Shown here in pieces: positions 43,335-52,110 of a stretch of 64,000 bases of DNA. The first letter of the stretch is position 1. Every line of letters begins with the position of its first letter. Location: contig PKRG01000001.1 of assembly GCA_017577575.1 (NCBI GenBank), positions 310,001 to 374,000 of the forward strand, in the 5' to 3' direction. A program made the translations under genes and the position numbers. The DNA comes from Acidimicrobiia bacterium. Its GTDB lineage: Bacteria; Actinomycetota; Acidimicrobiia; Spongiisociales; ZC4RG35. The notes beneath the pieces are model-generated. The model worked only from the letters and a program-made list of their open reading frames with translations, did not search any database and was not told where the DNA came from.

Positions 43335-43798
43335 CCACCACAGAAGACGCCGTCCGAGTCGTCGCCTCCGTCGCCGACCCCGAGCTGCCCTTCGTCACCA
43401 TCGAGGACCTGGGGATCCTGCGCCGGGTCGACGTCGACGACACCGGCGCCGTCATCGTCACCGTCACCCCCACCTACTCCGGGTGCCCGGCCACCGAGGT
43501 GATCCGGGACTCGATCCTCGACGCCCTCCGGTCGGCCGGCTACCACCGGGCCGAGGTGCGGACGGTGTTCTCCCCGCCGTGGTCCACCGACGACATCACC
43601 TCTGAGGGCCGGCGCAAGCTCGAAGCCCACGGCATCGCCCCGCCCCGCCGCCTCCTGGCCGCAGACGGCCCGATCCTCTGTCCCCGCTGCCGCGGCGCCT
43701 CGACCCGCGTGGTGTCCGAGTTCGGGTCCACCGCCTGCAAGGCGTTGCGGGTCTGCGACTCCTGCGGCGAGCCGTTCGACCACTTCAAGGAGCTCTGA
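43328..43798 (+). CDS. paaD: 1,2-phenylacetyl-CoA epoxidase assembly protein PaaD
   Basis: The 156-residue protein has an N-terminal DUF59/MIP18 domain (VVASVADPELPFVTIEDLGIL, TPTYSGCPA) and a C-terminal zinc-ribbon-like segment (CPRCRG and CDSCGE). It is expected to help Fe-S or di-iron cofactor maturation. It starts 7 nt before the paaC stop. Confidence 0.94.
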   Translation: MVTTTEDAVRVVASVADPELPFVTIEDLGILRRVDVDDTGAVIVTVTPTYSGCPATEVIRDSILDALRSAGYHRAEVRTVFSPPWSTDDITSEGRRKLEAHGIAPPRRLLAADGPILCPRCRGASTRVVSEFGSTACKALRVCDSCGEPFDHFKEL

Positions 43799-44866
43799 AT
43801 GACGACGGTCGAGTTCCACCCCCTTCGGGTGGCGGCGGTCGAGCCGCTCACCGACGACGCCGTCGCCGTCACCTTCGACGTGCCCGACGACCTGGCGCCC
43901 CGCTTCCGGTACCTGCCCGGCCAGCACGTGACCCTGCGTGCCGAGATCGACGGACGCGACGTCCGCCGCAGCTACTCGGTGTGCGCCAACGCCAACTCCG
44001 GGACCCTCCGCGTGGGGGTGAAACGGCTGCCGGGCGGCGTGTTCTCGACGTGGGTGACCGAAAAGCTCCAGCCGGGCGACATGGTCGAGGTCATGCCCCC
44101 GGTGGGAGAGTTCACCATCACTCCCGACCCGCAGAGGAGCCGCCACTACGGGGCGATCGCCGCCGGCTCGGGCATCACCCCCGTGCTGTCGCTGATGTCG
44201 ACCACCCTCGAGTCGGAGCCGAGGAGCCGCTGGACGCTGATCTTCGGGAACCGGCGAGCGGACTCGATCATGTTCTTCGACGAAGTGCAGGGGCTGAAGG
44301 ACAAGTACCCCGACCGGCTCCACCTGATCCACGTCCTCAGCCGGGAGTACCCCGACATCGACCTATACGCCGGGCGCATCGACGCCGACCGGCTCGAGAG
44401 GTTCTTCGGCACCGTCGTCCCCGCCGACCGCATCGACGAATGGTTCCTGTGCGGCCCCTACGGGATGGTGCAGACCGCCCGGGAGGTGCTCGCCCGCAGG
44501 GGAGTCCCCCCAGAGGACATCCACGACGAGCTGTTCTTCGCCGGCCCGGTGGACCCTTCGACGCTGATCGCCCCCGAGGAGGCGGAAGGCTCGGTGTCGC
44601 TGCGAGTCAAGCTGGGCGGGAGGACCACCGAGACGCGCATGGACCCGGAGATGTCCGTGCTCGACGCCGCCCTGCGGGTGCGCTCCGAGCTGCCGTTCTC
44701 GTGCAAGGGCGGGATGTGCGCCTCGTGCAAGGCCCGGCTCGTCACCGGGGACGTCGAGATGACCAAGAACTACGCCCTCGTCGAGTCGGAGCTCCAGGCC
44801 GGCTACATCCTCACCTGCCAGGCGCACCCCACATCGGACGAGATCTCGGTGGACTACGACGTGTGA
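43799..44866 (+). CDS. paaE: 1,2-phenylacetyl-CoA epoxidase reductase PaaE
   Basis: A 355-residue FAD/NADPH-dependent reductase that feeds electrons to PaaA. The FAD domain has RRSYSVCA, the NAD(P) domain AAGSGITPVLS and CGPYGMV, and the C-terminal plant-type ferredoxin has Cys302, Cys307, Cys310 and Cys340. The ATG abuts the paaD stop directly. paaG, paaZ, paaJ, paaH and paaK are absent from the window, so ring cleavage must be encoded elsewhere. Confidence 0.96.
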   Translation: MTTVEFHPLRVAAVEPLTDDAVAVTFDVPDDLAPRFRYLPGQHVTLRAEIDGRDVRRSYSVCANANSGTLRVGVKRLPGGVFSTWVTEKLQPGDMVEVMPPVGEFTITPDPQRSRHYGAIAAGSGITPVLSLMSTTLESEPRSRWTLIFGNRRADSIMFFDEVQGLKDKYPDRLHLIHVLSREYPDIDLYAGRIDADRLERFFGTVVPADRIDEWFLCGPYGMVQTAREVLARRGVPPEDIHDELFFAGPVDPSTLIAPEEAEGSVSLRVKLGGRTTETRMDPEMSVLDAALRVRSELPFSCKGGMCASCKARLVTGDVEMTKNYALVESELQAGYILTCQAHPTSDEISVDYDV

Positions 44867-44873
44867 GGCGCCG

Positions 44874-45443
44874 ATGACCTCGACCCGCAACACCCGAGAG
44901 GACGTCATCGCCGCCGCCGGGCGACTGTTCGCACAGCGCGGCTACCACGGCACCTCGATGCGTGACCTGGGCCAGGAGCTCGGCCTGCTCGGCTCGTCCC
45001 TGTACTCGCACGTCACCTCCAAAGAGGACCTGCTCGTCGAGGTCGTGGAGAAAGGGGCGCGGCTCTTCGCCGAGTCGGCCGAGGCGGCCCGCGCCGCCGG
45101 CGGCACCGGCGCGGAGCGGCTGCGGAGGCTCATCGCCGGCCACGTCGACGTCGTCGTCGACAACCTCGACGAGGTCAAGACCTTCCTCAACGAGGCGCGC
45201 TTCCTCAACGGAGAGCACCGAGGCCGAATCCTCGCCGCCCGCGACTCGTACGAGGCGGAGTTCCGCGACGCCATCCGCCAGGGCATCGAAGACGGATCGC
45301 TCCGCTGGCGGACAGACCCCAAGATGGCCGGCATCTTCGTGCTGTCCATCCTCAACGCCCTGGAGCGTTGGTACGACCCATCCGGGCCGATGGGCCGCGA
45401 GGAGCTCGTGGAGACGATCTGGTCGTTCCTGAACCCGGCCTGA
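44874..45443 (+). CDS. paaR: TetR family transcriptional regulator (PaaR-like)
   Basis: A 189-residue TetR regulator: helix-turn-helix near residues 25-45 (GTSMRDLGQELGLLGSSLYSH region, HVTSKEDLL) and a helical ligand domain of the TetR_C type seen in PaaR/KstR2 relatives. It starts 7 nt after paaE and is co-transcribed. By analogy it represses the paa operon through the AACGAACGTTCGTT palindrome and is released by phenylacetyl-CoA. The ligand is inferred, not shown. Confidence 0.88.
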   Translation: MTSTRNTREDVIAAAGRLFAQRGYHGTSMRDLGQELGLLGSSLYSHVTSKEDLLVEVVEKGARLFAESAEAARAAGGTGAERLRRLIAGHVDVVVDNLDEVKTFLNEARFLNGEHRGRILAARDSYEAEFRDAIRQGIEDGSLRWRTDPKMAGIFVLSILNALERWYDPSGPMGREELVETIWSFLNPA

Positions 45444-45515
45444 TGGAGGACATCACATCCATCGGCCGACGCCGTTACCGTCAGATGACACCAGTCGAGG
45501 GGAGCCCGATTCGCC

Positions 45516-46706
45516 GTGTCCAGACACCTGACCGATGATCTCGCTGCCCGCATGGAAGAACTGCGGGCCGAAGGCCTGTACAAGGAAGAACGCGTCATCG
45601 CCTCCCCCCAGGGGGCGCGGATCCGCCTCGAGGACGGGAGAGAGGTCCTCAACTTCTGCGCCAACAACTACCTGGGGCTGGCCGACCACCCCGCCCTGGT
45701 CGAAGCCGCCAAGCAGGCGCTGGACGACTTCGGCTACGGGATGGCGTCGGTGCGGTTCATCTGCGGAACCCAGACCGTCCACCGTCGCCTCGAGGAGCGG
45801 ATCTCGGAGTTCCTGGGAACCGAGGACACGATCCTGTACTCGTCGTGCTTCGACGCCAACACCGGCCTGTTCGAGACCATCCTCGACGAAAACGACGCCG
45901 TCATCTCCGACGAGCTCAACCACGCGTCGATCATCGACGGGATCCGGCTGTGCAAGGCGCAGAGGTTCCGGTACGCCAACAACGACATGGCCGACCTGGA
46001 GCGGTGCCTCAAGGAGGCCCAAGGCGCCCGCCATCGGCTGATCGCCACCGACGGCGTCTTCTCCATGGACGGGGTCATCGCCGACCTGCCGTCCATCTGC
46101 GAGCTCGCCGACCGCTACGACGCCCTGGTCATGGTCGACGACTCCCACGCCGTCGGATTCGTGGGGGAGAAGGGAGGCGGCACCCCCGAGCTCACCGGCA
46201 CTCGGGACCGGGTGGACATCCTGACCGGCACGCTCGGCAAGGCGCTGGGCGGGGCGTCCGGCGGATACACCTCGGGGCGCAAGGAGATCATCGCCTGGCT
46301 GCGCCAGCGCTCCCGGCCATACCTGTTCTCCAACAGCCTGGCGCCGGTCATAGCCGCCACGTCACTCGCCGCCCTCGACCTGCTCGCCGGGTCCGACGAG
46401 CTGCGTCGCCGCCTCGCCGACAACGCCGCCCGCTTCCGCCGGGGCATGACCGAAGCCGGGTTCCGGCTCGCCGGAGCCGACCATCCGATCATCCCGGTGA
46501 TGGTGGGCGACGCCCGCCTCGCCACCGAGATGGCGTCGGCCCTCCTCGACGAGGGCATATACGTGATCGGCTTCTCGTACCCGGTGGTGCCCCGGGGCCA
46601 GGCGCGGATCCGCACCCAGATGTCCGCCGCCCACGAGCCCGAGGACATCGACCGGGCGGTGGAGGCGTTCACGAAGGTCGGCCGAGAGCTGGGCGTGATC
46701 CGATGA
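45516..46706 (+). CDS. kbl: Glycine C-acetyltransferase (2-amino-3-ketobutyrate CoA ligase)
   Basis: Kbl cleaves 2-amino-3-oxobutyrate with CoA to glycine and acetyl-CoA. The 396-residue alpha-oxoamine synthase has FCANNYLGLADHP, SVRFICGTQTVH, VDDSHAVGFVG and PLP Lys242 in GTLGKALGGASGG. Two features favour Kbl over BioF or HemA: the FICGTQ block and the downstream tdh gene. GTG start with a GAGGGGAG ribosome site; TACCGT at 45476-45481 is a candidate -10. Confidence 0.95.
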   Translation: MSRHLTDDLAARMEELRAEGLYKEERVIASPQGARIRLEDGREVLNFCANNYLGLADHPALVEAAKQALDDFGYGMASVRFICGTQTVHRRLEERISEFLGTEDTILYSSCFDANTGLFETILDENDAVISDELNHASIIDGIRLCKAQRFRYANNDMADLERCLKEAQGARHRLIATDGVFSMDGVIADLPSICELADRYDALVMVDDSHAVGFVGEKGGGTPELTGTRDRVDILTGTLGKALGGASGGYTSGRKEIIAWLRQRSRPYLFSNSLAPVIAATSLAALDLLAGSDELRRRLADNAARFRRGMTEAGFRLAGADHPIIPVMVGDARLATEMASALLDEGIYVIGFSYPVVPRGQARIRTQMSAAHEPEDIDRAVEAFTKVGRELGVIR

Positions 46707-47728
46707 GGGCGCTGGTCAAGGCGAAGGGGGAGCCGGGGCTGTGGATGGAAGACGTCCCCGAGCCGGAGATCGGCCGCAACGACGTCCTCATCCGGGTCGA
46801 GAAGACTTCGATCTGTGGAACCGACCTGCACATCTACGAATGGGACGAGTGGGCCCGCTCCACCATCCCGGTGCCGCTCGTCGTCGGCCACGAGTTCATG
46901 GGACGCGTGGCCGCGGTGGGCGACGAGGTGGAAGGCATCTCCGTCGGCGAGCGCGTCTCCGGTGAAGGCCACATCACCTGCGGTCACTGCCGCAACTGCC
47001 GGGCGGGACGGAGGGAGTTCTGCCACAGCCACAAGTCGGTGGGGGTGAGCCGCCCCGGAGCGTTCGCCGACTATCTCGTGCTGCCCGCCCAGAACGTGTA
47101 CCCGCTGCCCGACCACATCCCCGACGACGTCGCCGCCGTGCTCGACCCGCTCGGCAACGCCACCCACACCGCCCTGGCCTTCGACGTCGTCGGTGAGGAC
47201 GTCCTCATCACCGGCGCCGGCCCGATCGGGGTGATGGCGGCGGCCATCGTCCGCCACATCGGCGCCCGATACGTCGTCGTCACCGACGTGAACCCGTACC
47301 GGCTGGAGCTGGCGGCGCGGATGGGAGTCGACCGCACCGTCGACGCCCGCACCGAGGACCCGGTGGCGGTGATGCCGGAGCTGGGGATGGTCGAGGGTTT
47401 CGACGTCGGCCTCGAGATGTCCGGGTCGGAGCAGGCGTTCAACCAGCTCCTCGACGCCATGAACCACGGCGGCAAGGTGGCGGTCCTCGGGATCCCCTCC
47501 GGCGAGATCCGCCTCGACGTCGCCGACGTGATCTTCAAGGGCCTCACCATGCGCGGCATCTACGGTCGGCGCATCTTCGAGACCTGGTACAAGATGGCGG
47601 CGATGCTCCAGAGCGGCCTCGACGTCTCGGCGGTGATCACCCACCGCTTCGACGCCGAGGACTACGAGACCGCGTTCGACGTGGTCCGCTCGGGCCGGTC
47701 CGGGAAAGTCCTGTTGGAGTGGGCCTAG
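46703..47728 (+). CDS. tdh: L-threonine 3-dehydrogenase
   Basis: Tdh oxidises threonine to 2-amino-3-oxobutyrate, the substrate of Kbl. The 341-residue zinc MDR enzyme shows catalytic Cys38 (SICGTDLHIY), His63-Glu64 (GHEFMG), structural zinc Cys93/96/99/107 and the NAD-binding GAGPIGVMAAA. The ATG overlaps the kbl stop by 4 nt, so both steps of threonine-to-glycine catabolism are coupled. It converges on korB with a 4-nt gap. Confidence 0.96.
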   Translation: MRALVKAKGEPGLWMEDVPEPEIGRNDVLIRVEKTSICGTDLHIYEWDEWARSTIPVPLVVGHEFMGRVAAVGDEVEGISVGERVSGEGHITCGHCRNCRAGRREFCHSHKSVGVSRPGAFADYLVLPAQNVYPLPDHIPDDVAAVLDPLGNATHTALAFDVVGEDVLITGAGPIGVMAAAIVRHIGARYVVVTDVNPYRLELAARMGVDRTVDARTEDPVAVMPELGMVEGFDVGLEMSGSEQAFNQLLDAMNHGGKVAVLGIPSGEIRLDVADVIFKGLTMRGIYGRRIFETWYKMAAMLQSGLDVSAVITHRFDAEDYETAFDVVRSGRSGKVLLEWA

Positions 47729-47732
47729 GCGC

Positions 47733-48806
47733 TCAGCCGGCGCCGTTGGAGCCCGCCTTGGGGGCCCCGTTGGCTCCTGCCTCCACGGCGTGGCCGTTGG
47801 CGTCGACCGTCCACGTCCCGTGGGAGCGGATCAGCGTCGCCAGGTCACCCGGGCCCTGCTTGGCGATCGCCGTCGCCACCTGGTGGTCGAGCAGCGACTC
47901 GTAGGTGGGCCGGCGCACCTTGCGGAAGATGCCCAGCGGGGTGGGCCCGTAGGGGCCGTGCGACAGCCGGGACAGGGCGAAGGCCACGGTGGGATCCGAG
48001 CGGGTCGGGTCGTGGACGAGGATCCGGCCCGGGTCGACCGCGGCGGTGTCGACGATCTTCGCCTCGCCGCCCTCCAGGACCACCGCCTTCTCTCCGTTGG
48101 GGCCGAACGTGATCGGCTTGCCGGCCTCCAGGTTGATGCGGTTGTGGACCCGCTCCTCCTTGCCGGTGAGCTGGATGAACGCCTTGTCGTTGAAGACGTT
48201 GCAGTTCTGGTAGATCTCGATGAAGGCGGTGCCTTCGTGCTCGTAGGCGGCCTGGAGGATCTCGGTGGTGTGCTCGCGGTCCATGTCCAGGGTCCGGGCC
48301 ACGAACGTGGCCTCGGCGCCCAGCGCCAGGCTGATCGGGTTGAACGGATGGTCGATCGAGCCGTGCGGCGACGACTTCGTCCTCTTGCCCGGCTCCGAGG
48401 TCGGCGAGTACTGGCCCTTGGTCAACCCGTAGATCTGGTTGTTGAACAAAAGGATCTTCAGGTTGACGTTGCGGCGCATGGCGTGGATCAGGTGGTTGCC
48501 GCCGATCGACAGCGCGTCGCCGTCGCCGGTGATCACCCACACCGACAAGTCCGGGCGGGTCAGGGCGATGCCGGTGGCCACCGCCGGGGCCCGGCCGTGG
48601 ATCGAGTGGATCCCGTAGGTGTTCATGTAGTACGGGAACCTCGAGGAGCAACCGATGCCCGACACGAACACGAACTGCTCACGCGGCCGGTTCAGGCTGG
48701 CGAGGAAGTTCTGGACGGAGGCGAGGATCGTGTAGTCCCCGCATCCGGGGCACCACCTGACCTCCTGGTCGGTCTGGAAATCCGCTCTGGTGTGTGTGAC
48801 TGTCAT
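47733..48806 (-). CDS. korB: 2-oxoacid:ferredoxin oxidoreductase, beta subunit
   Basis: The 357-residue TPP-binding subunit: RWCPGCGDYTIL (Cys ligands near residues 18 and 21), the TPP motif GDGDALSIGGNH and FNNQIYGLTKGQYSPTS. With KorA it oxidises 2-oxoglutarate (or a related oxoacid) to the acyl-CoA and reduces ferredoxin, as in mycobacterial and other aerobic actinobacterial KorAB. It lies 16 nt downstream of korA. The C-terminal 25 residues are Gly/Ala/Asn-rich and low complexity. Confidence 0.94.
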   Translation of the reverse strand: MTVTHTRADFQTDQEVRWCPGCGDYTILASVQNFLASLNRPREQFVFVSGIGCSSRFPYYMNTYGIHSIHGRAPAVATGIALTRPDLSVWVITGDGDALSIGGNHLIHAMRRNVNLKILLFNNQIYGLTKGQYSPTSEPGKRTKSSPHGSIDHPFNPISLALGAEATFVARTLDMDREHTTEILQAAYEHEGTAFIEIYQNCNVFNDKAFIQLTGKEERVHNRINLEAGKPITFGPNGEKAVVLEGGEAKIVDTAAVDPGRILVHDPTRSDPTVAFALSRLSHGPYGPTPLGIFRKVRRPTYESLLDHQVATAIAKQGPGDLATLIRSHGTWTVDANGHAVEAGANGAPKAGSNGAG

Positions 48807-48822
48807 CGCTCTATCCGTGTCG

Positions 48823-50745
48823 TCATCGGCGGGCGGCCACCTGGGCCGGCTCGCCGAGGATCTCGTCGATCCGGGCTTCGATCTCTGCGATCCGGAACGG
48901 TTCCCCGGCGATCTTGTTCAGCCCGATCGCCGGGATCAGGAACTCGGCCCGCACCAGCCGCAGCAGATGCCCGCTGTTCAGCTCGGGGATGAGGATCCGT
49001 TCGTAGCGTCTCAACACCTCGCCCAGGTTGGCGGGGAAGGGGTTGAGGTACCGCAGGTGAGCGTGGTCGACGGCGTGGCCCGCGTTGCGCGCCCGGCGGA
49101 CCGCCGCCTTGATCGCTCCGAACGTGGACCCCCATCCCAGGATCAGGAGGTCGCCGGGCTCGTCGCCCGCCTGGTCGACTTCGACCGGAGGGATGTCGTT
49201 GGCGATGGTCGCCACCTTCCACGCCCGGCTGTCGGTCATCAGCTGGTGGTTGTCGGGGTCGTAGGACACGTTGCCGGTGTTGGCCTCCTTCTCGAGGCCG
49301 CCGATGCGGTGCTCGAGCCCGGGCGTGCCGGGGATCGCCCACGGCCGGGAGAATGTCTCGAAGTCGCGCAGGTAGGGCAGGAACCCCTTCTCGCTGTTGG
49401 GCACGGTGGCGAACGGCACCGAGATGTCGGGGAGCTCGTCGACGTCCGGCAGACGCCACGGCTCCGAGCCGTTGGCGATGTGGTTGTCGGACAGGAGGAT
49501 CACCGGCGTCATGTACTTGAGCGCGATCCGCGCCGCCTCGATGGCGGCGTCGAACGCATCCGACGGGGAGGCGATCGCCAGCACCGGCACCGGGGACTCG
49601 CCGTGCCGCCCGTACAGGGAGAACAGCAGATCCGACTGCTCGGGCTTGGTCGGCATGCCGGTCGACGGTCCGGCCCGCTGCACGTTGACGACCACCAGCG
49701 GCAGCTCGGTCATGAAGGCCAGCGATATCGCCTCCGACTTCAGGGCGATGCCCGGCCCCGACGAGCCGGTCACCGCCAGGTTGCCGGCGAAGGCGGCGCC
49801 GATCGTCGAGCCGATGGCGGCGATCTCGTCTTCCGCCTGGAACGTCTTGACGCCGAAGTTGCGGTGCCGCGACAGCTCGTGGAGGATGTCGGAGGCGGGA
49901 GTGATCGGGTACGTGCCGTAGAACAGCGGCAGGTCGGCCGCCTGGGCGGCGGCGATCAGGCCCCAGGCGAGGGCGATGTTGCCGGTGACGTTCGTGTACG
50001 TGCCCGGCGGCAGGGTGGCGGGCTTGACCTCGAACGTGACGCGGGTGGCGTCGGTGGTGATGCCGAAGTTGTATCCCGCCTTGAAGGCGGCGATGTTGGC
50101 GGCCGCCACCTCCGGCTTGTTCTTGAACTTCTGCTCACACCATTCGATGGTGGGCTCCGTCGGGCGGTTGAACAGCCACGCCAGCAGGCCCAGGGCGAAG
50201 AAGTTCTTCGACCGGAGGACGTCGCGGCCCGAAACGCCGGTGTCCTTGACGGCCTCCTTGGTGAGGCTCTCCATCGGCACCTGGATCAACCGGTAGCTCT
50301 GGAGGCTCCCGTCCTCGAGCGGGTTGGTCTCGTAGCCCGCCTTGGCGAGGTTGCGCTCGTCGAAGGCTTCCGTGTTGACGATCACGGTGCCGCCCGGCTT
50401 GAGGTCCGGCAGGTTCTTCTTCAGCGCCGCCGGGTTCATCGCCACCAGGCAGTCGGGGGCGTCACCGGCGGTGAGGATGTCGAAGTCGGCGATCTGTACC
50501 TGGAACGACGACACGCCCGGGAGGGTGCCGGCCGGCGCCCGGATCTCGGCCGGGAACGACGGCAGCGTCGCCAGGTCGTTGCCGAAGGTGGCCGAGGCGG
50601 CCGTGAAACGGGCACCCGCCACCTGCATGCCGTCACCGGAGTCGCCGGCGAAGCGGATCACCACTCGGTCGAGGGTCTGGACTCGGGCAGAGGGCTGATC
50701 GTCGGGACCGACTGAAGGGCTGGGAGTAGTGGCGTTATCTGCCAC
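48823..50745 (-). CDS. korA: 2-oxoacid:ferredoxin oxidoreductase, fused gamma-alpha subunit
   Basis: The 640-residue protein fuses the gamma domain (about 28-205; RFAGDSGDGMQVAG, then FLAMNPAAL-like CLVAMNPAAL) to the alpha/PFOR-N domain (about 225-620; YPITPASDILHELS and EDEIAAIGSTIGAAFAG). The fusion is the standard KorA form. GTG start with AAGGAAG upstream. A TACAAT -10 candidate (complement of 50846-50851) lies about 100 nt upstream, between the amidase stop and this gene. Confidence 0.94.
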   Translation of the reverse strand: MADNATTPSPSVGPDDQPSARVQTLDRVVIRFAGDSGDGMQVAGARFTAASATFGNDLATLPSFPAEIRAPAGTLPGVSSFQVQIADFDILTAGDAPDCLVAMNPAALKKNLPDLKPGGTVIVNTEAFDERNLAKAGYETNPLEDGSLQSYRLIQVPMESLTKEAVKDTGVSGRDVLRSKNFFALGLLAWLFNRPTEPTIEWCEQKFKNKPEVAAANIAAFKAGYNFGITTDATRVTFEVKPATLPPGTYTNVTGNIALAWGLIAAAQAADLPLFYGTYPITPASDILHELSRHRNFGVKTFQAEDEIAAIGSTIGAAFAGNLAVTGSSGPGIALKSEAISLAFMTELPLVVVNVQRAGPSTGMPTKPEQSDLLFSLYGRHGESPVPVLAIASPSDAFDAAIEAARIALKYMTPVILLSDNHIANGSEPWRLPDVDELPDISVPFATVPNSEKGFLPYLRDFETFSRPWAIPGTPGLEHRIGGLEKEANTGNVSYDPDNHQLMTDSRAWKVATIANDIPPVEVDQAGDEPGDLLILGWGSTFGAIKAAVRRARNAGHAVDHAHLRYLNPFPANLGEVLRRYERILIPELNSGHLLRLVRAEFLIPAIGLNKIAGEPFRIAEIEARIDEILGEPAQVAARR

Positions 50746-50845
50746 GGCTTGTCACTTCCTTGTCGCTCTGGCGCGGATGATTCGTAGGTCTTCTATCGGC
50801 GCGTTCGGTCTGATCGTCGACCGGATTGACCCGCACCTAAAGGAG

Positions 50846-50851
50846 ATTGTA
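50846..50851 (-). promoter_or_regulatory. Possible -10 element for korAB
   Basis: TACAAT on the minus strand, just after the amidase stop. It would give a leader of roughly 95 nt before korA. No convincing -35 was found. Confidence 0.4.
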
Positions 50852-50865
50852 AGACCCTCGGCGGG

Positions 50866-52110
50866 TCATCCATACGGCAATCCGGAAACCCCCAGGACAC
50901 CCGCCGTTTCCAGCCGTCGCGCCAGGCCCACCAGCCGCTTCTCGGACCAGGCCGCGCCGATCAACTGCACCGCCGGGCGCCGGCCCGGCCCGGCGGCCGG
51001 CATCGCCAGGGCGGGATGCCCGGTGGGGTTGACCGGGGCGCTGAACCACGACAGCACCCGCCGGTAGTGATGGCCGCCGATCCGGTCGTCTCCGATCCGC
51101 TTCGACATGGCTCCGACCGCCGGAGTCACCACCGCGGCGTCGCCTGCCGTCGCTGCCGCCAGCGCCGCGGTGATCCGCCGCCGCCACCGCCGCGCCTCGG
51201 CCTGGGCGTCGGCGTCTTCGGCCAGGTGGATGCCTTCGTCGATCCGCGCGGCGACGTCGGCCCCGTAGGGGCGGCCCTGGCGGCGCCACTCTCCGTGGAT
51301 CCGTTCCACCTCGGCCCCGATCAGGGCGGTCTGGTGAGGGGAGGGCTGCAGGTCCGCCAGCTCGTGGCGCTCGACAGCCAGCCCCGCTTCGGCCGCGCCG
51401 GCCAGGAACTCCTCGAATGCGTCTCTGACCTCACCGGCGGTGGGCGCGCCTTCCAGCCACGCTTCGGGGACGATGAGACGCCTGATCGGCGGGTCGTCGG
51501 CCAGCCGTCGCCAAGCGTCCGCCGCCATCACCTCGGTCACCTTCTCCAGGTCGTCGAGACTGGCGGTGAGAGGGCCCACCGTGTCGAACGACGGCACCAG
51601 CGGGAACACGCCGTCGAGGGGGATCAGCCCGTGGGTGGTCTTCAGCCCGATGATCCCGCACACGGCGGCGGGCACCCTGACCGACCCGCCGGTGTCGGTG
51701 CCCAGCGCCACCGGGACGATCCCGGCGGCGACCGCAGCCGCCGACCCGCCCGAGGACCCGCCAGCAGACAGGCTGGGATCCCACGGGTTGCGCACCGGCC
51801 CGAACCACGGGTTCTCGGACGAGAACCCGAAGGCGAACTCATGGAGGTTCGTGCGCCCGATCACCACCGCCCCGGCGGCTTCGAGGCGGCCCAGGGCGGT
51901 GGCGGTGGTGGTGGCGTGGTGGCGGTAGAAGGCCGAGCCGGCGGTGGTGGCGTGCCCGGCGTGGTCGATCAGGTCCTTCGTCGCCACGGGGAGGCCGAAG
52001 AGAGGGCCGCCGGGCGGTTCGAGCCCGGCGGCCTCCTCGTGGACCGCAGTGAACGCGTTGGTGGTGTCGCCCAGTGCCCTCTCGAGCGCCTGGGAGACGG
52101 CCGGCGGCAT
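50866..52110 (-). CDS. Amidase signature family enzyme
   Basis: A 414-residue amidase. The Ser-cisSer-Lys triad is visible: Lys45 (VATKDLI), the GGSSGGSAAAVAAG loop around 118-130 and nucleophile Ser143 (TDTGGSVRVPA). It is shorter than GatA (about 480) and no gatB or gatC neighbours it, so a catabolic or biosynthetic amidase is more likely than the tRNA amidotransferase. The ATG at 52110 overlaps the DUF3048 stop (ATGA). Confidence 0.88.
   Translation of the reverse strand: MPPAVSQALERALGDTTNAFTAVHEEAAGLEPPGGPLFGLPVATKDLIDHAGHATTAGSAFYRHHATTTATALGRLEAAGAVVIGRTNLHEFAFGFSSENPWFGPVRNPWDPSLSAGGSSGGSAAAVAAGIVPVALGTDTGGSVRVPAAVCGIIGLKTTHGLIPLDGVFPLVPSFDTVGPLTASLDDLEKVTEVMAADAWRRLADDPPIRRLIVPEAWLEGAPTAGEVRDAFEEFLAGAAEAGLAVERHELADLQPSPHQTALIGAEVERIHGEWRRQGRPYGADVAARIDEGIHLAEDADAQAEARRWRRRITAALAAATAGDAAVVTPAVGAMSKRIGDDRIGGHHYRRVLSWFSAPVNPTGHPALAMPAAGPGRRPAVQLIGAAWSEKRLVGLARRLETAGVLGVSGLPYG

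Noticed and set aside
50866..52110. Amidase as GatA of the tRNA-dependent amidotransferase
   Set aside because: It is too short, and neither gatB nor gatC is adjacent; the YqeY protein at 10282 is a separate stand-alone domain.
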